Assembly (NCBI GenBank): GCA_025531455.1
Contig: JAMYHL010000107.1
Span: forward strand, 56,391 to 120,390
Length of the DNA: 64,000 nt
Source: Apiotrichum sp. Y4204
Taxonomy: Eukaryota; Basidiomycota; Tremellomycetes; Trichosporonales; Trichosporonaceae
Direction: 5' to 3'
A program made the position numbers and the translations under genes. Below the pieces are notes generated by a model. It made no database searches. It worked only from the letters and a program-made list of their open reading frames with translations, and was not told the DNA's origin. Position 1 is the stretch's first letter. Every line of letters starts with the position of its first letter. This document shows, piece after piece, positions 56,928 through 64,000 of the stretch.

Positions 56928-58003
56928 GGGCGCATGAGGTGCGACTCCTGTTCCGGACCGTTTATCGACAATTGGGCTGAGTGCTGGCACGATCGGAACG
57001 AGGCGAGGATGACTATTACGATATACACGATATGCAAACAAGCTTCGGAACGCAACTTTAGCACGCAAGGGTGACGCGTCACCGTTCCTTCTACGCCGTG
57101 CGAGCGCGTCGCCAGGAGGAGGGCGTCTCGAGGTCCATCAGATGTAGGATGTAACTTTGTGATCACCCGGCAACGGTTTCCATCCTGATCTGTTCTACTA
57201 GAACTCTATAGAGTTCCGCACCAGCACGGCAAAGTCTATTATGCTTGAACACGAGGGCCAGGTGCCGGTGCGCCCGTCGCGCCCGTGCTGACCGTGACGG
57301 GGCGGGCGCACTCGAGCTCCTCGAGGCTGCCTCGAACCAGCTTCAAGTGGCGTCTGGAGGGTAGGGTGAGAACGCGATATCGCAGGCATCGCTGGAGACA
57401 GGAGCAGTGGTATCCAGCACGACGACTAACAGCCTCATGCTATATAAGAGGCCACACCTCGCGTTCATTCCCCCACCTCATCCTCATCCGAGTCGTCTGC
57501 GCGGTGGCCACGCGGTTTGCCCGATATCGAATCTTTGGACTATAGTATTACAGTATTTGGCGGAGGAGAGTTGTCTCCGTGTGTGTGTCCCGACGATCTC
57601 CGCGCATTCAGAGAGTTGCAGCATTGGCCTTGGTATCTCGATCCCAGGAAGCAGGCCGCGGTGGCGAGAGTGCTCGACCCAATGGCCAGAGGCCAGAGGG
57701 CAGCTCCTCGTCGCATGCATCGGCTTGACGGAGAGGACGAGAGATGGTCATGCTGGTAGAAGGACAAGTCGGGGAAAAGGGGTCCCCATGATTAGCACAC
57801 ATGCAATTCAATAACTAGCACACCGGCGTTATTGACGGCGTTATAAGCCCACGTGGCATGTGGCGGTTCCCATGACGCGTCCAAAAACGCGTCCTTGCAA
57901 CAACCTAGTTCGAGTTCTCGACCTAGTTCTCACCATCCTTCTCGCTCTCGACACCATCGTTCTCGACAACTGCATTAACAAACTAACGGTTTTCTTCACA
58001 GAA
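56928..58003. other. Intergenic, repeat-protein B / transposase
   Basis: About 1.08 kb. Contains an isolated strong TATA-type box CTATATAAG (57441-57449) followed by no ATG-initiated gene, and a direct ACGCGTCC repeat with AAAA between (57875-57894). The TTTTCTTCACAG just before the transposase ATG looks like a leader-intron acceptor. No clear terminal inverted repeat was found. Confidence 0.45.
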
Positions 58004-60421
58004 ATGGACTCGCACGGCTTTATTGACCTAGACGGCACGATTTCGGAGGTCGAGGACATTCTCTCGCCGAATTCACCTGGTGGATCACAAGAGCTCGACC
58101 GTCAAATGCGCTCCTTTTCGTCCGGTTCGCCGCGGCGCCGCTCTACTCGATCCGCAAGCCCAGAGCGGCTGCAGCAGCGCCAGTTTGACCCCGAGATCGA
58201 CGACTACACCGGCGAGGACGAGTGCGGCGAGCTGCCGCGGGCTCTAGAGGACATGGTGTTCGACGGGCCAAAGGACGTTGCGCACCACGTCAACACCTCC
58301 TTATCACACCTCGGTTTTGCTCTCGTCACCGCTAGGAGCGACCGTTCTCGACCGACTGCAACGGTTGTCTGCTCTCTTGCCGACTCCAACCCGTCCTACA
58401 AGCGCAAGACCGAGGCAACCGCCATTACTGGCTGCCGGTTCTCGATCCGTGTCGTCAGGATCGAGCAAAGGCGGTGGCGAGCCGAAATCGAGTACCCTCT
58501 CCACAACCACCGCGCCAACCCAGTCGCTGCCTTACCTAGTGCGCGGCGCGCACTGCGGCGAGCGCGAGAAGACGACGTCCGCAACATCGTCTCCATTAGG
58601 AACACACCGCTCACGCTGCAAGAGGACCTGCTAGTTCGCCGCATCCCCGTCGAGCTATACGACCTCTACAATGATCGCGCCATCCACCGCCGTCGCCTGC
58701 TCGGCACCCAAACCGCCTCCGACCGTTGCATCGACATCCTCGAGGAGAAGGACGATGTTATCGTTCAGGCAACCACCGCGGACAACGGTCGGCTCAACAG
58801 CCTGTTCATATCGACGCACCAGGCGCGCGCACTCGTTCTCCTTTACGGCAGCACCCTCCTGCTCGATTGCACCTATCGAACCAACCAATACAACATGCCG
58901 CTCCTTCATATCGTCGGCCTGACCGGCAACGGCACCATCTTCACCGCTGCACTCTGCTTTGTCCGCTCGGAGTCGGCAGAGATGCTCGCCGCTGCTCTCC
59001 GCACCTTCAAGATGCTCGTCCTGCTCGACCGGCAGCTCGACTGCCTCATTCTCGACCGATCGGCTGCGCTCACATCAGCCATCCTGCAAGTGTTCCCTAG
59101 AACACCGTTCTTGTACTGCCGCTGGCATGTCGAGAGGAACATCGAGTCTCGAGACGGCCTTTCACAGAAGCAGCACAAGCGGTTTCTTGCTCGCTGGCGA
59201 GAACTCGTTCTCGACACCGGCTCTGTTGAGGAGGCCACTGCCGGTCAGGCCCAGCTCGAGCAAGAGTTCCTAGGATGGCGTTATCAGACCGCCCGCAACT
59301 ACACTAGAAGTCTTGCTCACGACTACAATCGGTTCATTACTGGGTGCGCCAACCAGTATCGACACCGCGGCCTTACAACCACCTCGCCGGCCGAGTCGGC
59401 GCACAGCCAGCTCAAGGACGTTCTCCTGGGCCGTTCGGCTGCCCTCGACACCGCCGCACTCCGCATTCTAGCTCACTTTAGCCTCCAATGGGAGCGATAT
59501 CGACAGCAGACTGCTCGCCACATTGCGACGGCTCCTGCAACGTCCCTCGAGACGCTGCGGCCGGTGAAGCAGCACCTCACTCGAGCGGCTCAAAAATTGC
59601 TAAAGCCAGAGGTGAAGGCTGCCGACAGCCATTTCCAAGCGTACCTCGAGGCTCTCGAAGACGATCGAGCCGTCCGCAACGGTCGAGAACGGCCGGTGCG
59701 CCGTCGGACATGGCGAGCAACACCGCGGCTGCTCGAATGGCCGTGTTCTTGCAAGATGAGAAGGATCTACAACCTCCCATGCCGTCATGAGCTTGCCGAT
59801 ATCCTTGCAGCCGACAAGACTCTCGGACATCCAGATATCTCATGGGATCAATACTGGGTCTTGCAGCCTGAGCGGCGCATCGACAACGCCGTCGCCGAGG
59901 CCACTGCAATTGATCAGGGACGCGGCCCTGCCTTCATGCGCGAGCTGTCTCGCGCGCGACGGTCGGCGATCTTCATTAACAACCCAATTACTAGAGACGA
60001 AGTGGCTCTCTTTCGCCATTCGCAACATTATCAGCTTTATCATGATGCCTTGCAGCAGCTAGACCCAGACTCGACGCGCAGGTTGCCCTCGAGCTTCGAG
60101 TTCACGCGGCAAGTCGACAGGACGGTGTGGGGGTTTTACCTCGGCCGGCATAGGAGTAGTCCCCTCCGACGCCGTCGAGTCCTCTCTAGTGGTTACTGCT
60201 ACGCGCCGCTCCATGAATCTGTTGTCCGTGTCGTAGTACTGGAGGGCCGAGAGCCCTCCTCCCTCTCGTCTCTTGCTCGCGCGGTCCTTCTGTCATATGT
60301 GGTTGTCGTTTCATATGTCGGTGTCGGAGCAATGTGCTCACGACGACGCCGAGCCTTTCGGCGGCAGCACGGCCTGCAGCAACCACCTATGGTGGTTGCC
60401 TTGGCAGCGGTGACAAGCTAG
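58004..60421 (+). mobile_element. Mutator-like (MULE) transposase, intact ORF
   Basis: 805 aa from the ATG at 58004 (the frame is open further upstream). The N-terminal part is variable with an Asp/Glu- and Arg-rich section. The MULE domain starts LLLDCTYRTNQYNMPLLHIV (about residue 284), continues TAALCFVRSESAEMLAAALR and LILDRSAALTSAILQVFPRT with YCRWHVERNI, and the zinc-binding SWIM motif WPCSCKMRRIYNLPCRHELA is near residue 580. Two catalytic-type Asp are visible. No stop or frameshift interrupts the ORF, so it may be recently active. The last ~90 residues are Arg/Val-rich and unlike the family. Terminal inverted repeats not identified. Confidence 0.85.
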
Positions 60422-60592
60422 AAGCCTGAAGCGGCCGACTCGAAGAGTTGGAAGGATCGTTTGGTGTGAGGGAGAGTGTGTGTGTCATAACGCTACGGAG
60501 GTCCTCGTCGATATGTCCTATAGTCTATGTACCCTATGTCCGCACGGCCCTATCGCCGTCTCCGTGCAACCCGCCCCTTCGCGGATTACAGA

Positions 60593-60617
60593 AACCGTCC
60601 GGGTTTCCAGGACGGTT
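60593..60617. repeat. GTCCGG hairpin copy A
   Basis: Arms AACCGTCC / GGACGGTT, 8 bp perfect, loop of 9. Confidence 0.85.
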
Positions 60618-61049
60618 GTCGCGGCGGAGATATCGTCGGACTCCGTTTTCCCTTCTCGGTTAACCATCGATCTCCGTACTGCCGGTAGCCATGTGTCCTG
60701 TGTCCTTTGTCCTTGTATCCGCGCGCCGTCCTTTGGCGTGTCCTTGTGTCCTTTGGTCCCATGTGTCCTTTTACCGTCGCGCCCTATTGCGCTCCCGCGG
60801 CCGCGGCCGTACGCGTCGTCTAGTTGCCGATACCATTATTTCGCACCACATCCCCTCCCCAACTTGGTGAGTCGGTCCTCCGACTCCGTCTTCCCTCCCC
60901 GCGGTGTAGCTCGCTCTGCAAGAGCAAGGGAGATACTCGGTTGCGGATACCCCATCCGCCAAAGATCCCCCGTATTCGAGAGGCACTTGTTACGCCGCGT
61001 CTGTCCTTCCGCCACGCCCGATACGAAGCCGTCGGCTTTGGTGGTGCAC

Positions 61050-61074
61050 AACCGTCCGGGTTTGCCGGACGGTT
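61050..61074. repeat. GTCCGG hairpin copy B
   Basis: Arms AACCGTCCGG / CCGGACGGTT, 10 bp perfect, loop GTTTG. Confidence 0.9.
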
Positions 61075-61084
61075 TGCCAAAGGG

Positions 61085-61134
61085 GCGGGAGCAAATAAAG
61101 GCCGCGCGGCCTTTTGTGTGTCAATTGCTCCCGC
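61085..61134. repeat. Nested palindrome
   Basis: Outer arms GCGGGAGCAA (61085-61094) and TTGCTCCCGC (61125-61134), 10 bp perfect; inner perfect palindrome AAAGGCCGCGCGGCCTTT (61097-61114). Confidence 0.9.
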
Positions 61135-61435
61135 GCCAAGGGCGCGCCGCCGTGTGTGTCGTCATACGCCGTGGGGGCGTCCGCCGTCCTCTATTGTCCG
61201 GGCGTCCCGCATCCCTCTCTTGTCCATTCACTCCATCCTTCTCAATCCTCTTCTCTTCCATCCGCCGCTCTCGCCACCCTCCTCTCGCACGTGCATCCTC
61301 CTCCCCTCTGCCGTGTCCTCGCGCGCGTCGTTTCCCCGCTCCTCGTCCTCGCGCTCGTCGCTCGCGCGCTCGCATTTCGTGCTCGTTCTCGCCGCTCTCG
61401 CCGCTCTCGCCGCTCTCGCCGCCACCGTTGTCGCA

Positions 61436-64000
61436 ATGGCCGCTCCGCTCGCCAACGTTCGTCCCACAAAGGACTTCCTCGACGGTAACCGTGTGGCTCG
61501 TCGTTCCAAGCAGCAGCAGCAATGGCAGGCGTTGTGCCCTCCGACGCTCCCTCACGAAGGTTTGGCGGCGCGTAGCTTGCTCTACCACCTCTATATGGTG
61601 CAGGGTGAGCTCGAGCTCCAGTACCAAGAGGAGCCGGACCACATAGAGAGCAACCAGACGGCGTACGAGAATTGGCTCGCCGGGATTCCTGGCATCCCTT
61701 CCCTTGTCGGCATTCCGCAGCTCCCGCCGGTGGTGTATTACACACCAGAGCTCGCGGAGCAAGCTCTCCCTCGACACTGCCCTGGTGTCGTCTTCTTCTG
61801 GCAAGCCGTGTGTGACTGGGCATTCCGCGGCCGTCCTTCCTTTGCCAAGCCGCATTGGCAATGCCTTCGTGGCCCGTCGAACGAGGAGCCGTCGGCCGAC
61901 GACTTTGTCGGCTTCCTATACTTCCTCGGCCTCAACGACGTCGACGTCGCCGCCATTAGCCGACGCGGCATTTCGTCGCACTTCTGGCAGGAGATGCGTG
62001 CCCATGTCGACCAACGCGGCGGCGAGGTACTTCCTTCGGCCGATCTCGACATAGCCGAGCGGATGGCCGACGACAAGGACAACGAGGTGGACCTCTCGTG
62101 GCTCCCACCTCGCCAACTTCCCACACACGGCGACCAAGGGATCGCCATCCCTTTCGTTCCTGCGGCGCTCGCGACAAGCGGCGCGCACCTCCTTCCTGGT
62201 CCCGCGGCGCGCTATGTCGTGCGTGGCGACGACGGTACGTCCTTCCTTCGCTCGGCTCCTTTGTGCGCTCCTTGCTGATCCCTTTAGTTGCCCAAGCCGT
62301 CCGTCCCTATGTGCCCGGTAAGTACTTGTGAAAACGTCCGGGGAACCCGGACGGTTTCGTCAGTTCTGTGGCGCTCGGGATATAAGTGCAGAATCGTCCG
62401 GGAAACCCGGACGGTTTCGTCGCATGGGGCACTGCTGACCACCACAGCCGCGAAGAAGGACAAGGGCAAGAAGAAGGACAAGGGCAAGGGTAAGGCCGTC
62501 GCCAAGAGCAAGAGCAAGGGCAAGGGCAAGGGCAAGGGCAAGGGTAAGGCTAAGCCCGCGCCCGCGGCATCTGCCAAGGGCAAGGGAAAGGCCAAAGAAC
62601 CAACGGCCCCGGCGACGCCCCTTCGCCGCTCTGCTCGGCACCAGCCGCCCGCGGAGCCTTCCTCCCCGGCCTCCGAGGCCGAAGACATGGACGTCGATAC
62701 GGACGTCTATGTAGATATCGACTACGAGGACGAAGACGACGAGGACAACGACAACGACGACGACGAGGAGGAGGACGACGGTTCGCCGGCACCGCCATCG
62801 CCGGCGTCGCACGACTCCGCGGGATCCTACGATCCCAACGACGAATTCTCGGACCTCGAGTCTGAGGAAGGAGCCGCTGTCGAGGAGGAGGAGGAAGAGG
62901 ACGTGCCGCCACCGCCGCCGATCCGCAAGGAGGGCTTTGTCCCTCCGTCTATTGTCCCTGCGGTGGTCAATCTGCCCCGCAGTGCCAAGCTCGCGGAGGA
63001 GTGGTGGCCAAAGCCTGGCTATGTGCCTCTCCATCCCGACTGGGCATGCGGCCCTTGCATGGTGCGCTCGGCACCGCCTTCCCAAGTGGCACTGCAGTGC
63101 TACATGGATCCCGACCGTCCCGGGCATACTTGCGACTGCCCCGGCACCGACTGCTCTCGCTGCAACTTGTCGCGCGAGATGTCCGCCACCGTTCTCGATC
63201 GGTACACTGCTCTCGCACTGTACCAGTCGAATCCTTCTCCTTCCTTCGCCGATCGCCTCGCCGTTTGGCAGGTAATCCGCACCGTCGCTCTCTCCGTGTC
63301 GCGCACACTCTCGCCGGCACTGTCCCGCCTCGTCCTCGGAGAGGTTACTCTCCCCGCCGCCGGTGTCGTGGCCGGCTCCGAGACCGAGTATCCTGCCGGC
63401 GAGGGATGGAGTGGCATTGCCGACGACGACTTCCCGCAGTTCGCCGAGTTCACCGGCGACGATATCCCTATCCCGGTGGCGCGCAACAACAACGGCATCC
63501 TCCGCTCCTTCTTGCCGTCCGACTCGATCGTCGGTGGTCCTGGCACTCGAGTGGCACTGCCGACTGGCGTCTGGGTGGTTCCCGAAGGCTCTGCATGGCT
63601 CGGCGGTGTCTTCTCTTGCCACGCCTGTGTCGATCGCGGCCTTCTGTGTCTCGTGCCTGTCTCGCACCTCGAGGGACAGAACACTCGCCGCAACTGCTAT
63701 TGTTGCAAGACGCGGTGGGTGTGCTCTCTGAACGAGCGGCGCGACCGCGAAGGCGTCCGCAACCGTCGGCTTGCTCGCCTGTTCTGCACCTTCGGCGCGT
63801 GGCTCTGCTCTGACGCCGCACACTCGGCCGTCCCAGAGAGCGCGGCATGGCTTGGCGTCCTCAAGGCCGTCGTCTGTGGGCAGTACAATCTGCTCGGTGC
63901 CCTTCCTGCCGTTCCTCCTGGTGCCGATCGTCTCGCCGAGGAAGTCGAACAGTGGAATCGCCGGACGTGGAACTTCCCCGCTGCCGAGATGGTGGAGGTG
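61436..64000 (+). CDS. Uncharacterised cysteine-cluster protein (runs off window)
   Basis: Exons 61436-62234, 62288-62317 and 62448 onward, open to the window end; more than 790 aa. Domain order: N-terminal globular part starting MAAPLANVRPTKDFLDGNRV (ATG context CGCAATGG); a Lys/Gly run (KGKGKGKGKGKAK, about residue 295); an Asp/Glu-rich block (about 340-420); first Cys cluster CGPCMVRS ... CDCPGTDCSRC; second Cys cluster FSCHACVDRGLLCLVP ... NCYCCKTRWVC. Clusters of this kind could bind zinc. I recognise no family. It lies next to a MULE transposase, and intron 2 (62318-62447) holds two hairpins also found upstream. It may belong to a mobile element or a repeated gene family. The start could be earlier. 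Confidence 0.65.
62331..62357. repeat. GTCCGG hairpin copy C (intronic)
   Basis: CGTCCGGG / CCCGGACG, 8 bp perfect arms, loop GAA; inside intron 2 of the cysteine-cluster gene and in inverted orientation relative to copies A and B. Confidence 0.9.
62391..62417. repeat. GTCCGG hairpin copy D (intronic)
   Basis: CGTCCGGG / CCCGGACG, 8 bp perfect arms, loop AAA; same intron and orientation as copy C. Right halves of C and D are identical over CCCGGACGGTTTCGT. Confidence 0.9.

Larger units (their letters stand above)
60422..61435. other. Repeat-rich non-coding stretch between transposase and cysteine-cluster gene
   Basis: About 1 kb. Two GTCCGG hairpins (60593-60617, 61050-61074), a nested palindrome (61085-61134), a TGTCCTTTG-type repeat (60690-60775) and two related CCGACTCCGT blocks (60628, 60879). 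The reading frame of the next gene is open back to 60824, but the sequence there is not protein-like. Confidence 0.6.

Noticed and set aside
57800..60500. Terminal inverted repeats of the MULE element
   Set aside because: Weak GCGTTAT matches at about 57820 and 60488 are too short and imperfect to call.
60824..61435. N-terminal extension of the cysteine-cluster ORF
   Set aside because: Frame is open but the translation is Arg/Ser/Pro-rich and overlaps hairpins and palindromes; the ATG at 61436 has good context and starts protein-like sequence.

Overview
This window is eukaryotic and almost certainly from a basidiomycete yeast. Coding DNA is GC-rich, genes are close together on both strands, and most introns are very short (32-65 nt) with GTRNGT donors, CTRAY branch points and AG acceptors. 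The set of conserved proteins (MCM3, ZPR1, RPL9, SEC14, a penta-EF-hand protein, MTAP, DBP8) fits Tremellomycetes, probably Trichosporonales (Vanrija, Cutaneotrichosporon or Apiotrichum type). The placement is inference from gene style and not from a search. All exon coordinates were derived by hand from splice signals and reading-frame continuity.

Layout. 1-12.7 kb: the start of a TPR protein (minus, probably phosphatase 5), MCM3 (plus), a convergent pair of small GPI-type surface proteins, ZPR1 (minus), an unknown basic protein (minus) and RPL9 (minus). 12.7-17.3 kb: gene-free. 17.3-37.2 kb: a GATA-finger regulator (plus), SEC14 (minus), a Gln/Pro-rich penta-EF-hand protein (plus), MTAP (minus), a small one-pass membrane protein (plus), DBP8 (minus), a dysferlin/peroxin-domain membrane protein (plus), a candidate small secreted protein (plus) and a stand-alone LigD-type 3'-phosphoesterase (minus). 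37.2-42.7 kb: a gene-poor block.

42.7-57 kb: a 2,230-residue secreted protein with 21 tandem CFEM-type eight-cysteine domains, a convergent RTA1-family membrane protein, an endonuclease V homologue, an alpha/beta hydrolase, and two paralogous small hydrophilic proteins built from an RRWxxP-type repeat. 57.8-64 kb: a mobile-element-like end with an intact Mutator-like (MULE) transposase, four copies of a GTCCGG hairpin, a nested palindrome, and a large uncharacterised cysteine-cluster gene running off the window.

The most unusual elements are the 21-domain CFEM protein, the stand-alone LigD phosphoesterase, the RRWxxP repeat pair, and the right-hand end where the transposase, the hairpins and the cysteine-cluster gene occur together. 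Two DNA-repair enzymes (phosphoesterase, endonuclease V) lie in the same half of the window but are not adjacent. No tRNA, rRNA or CRISPR array was recognised.
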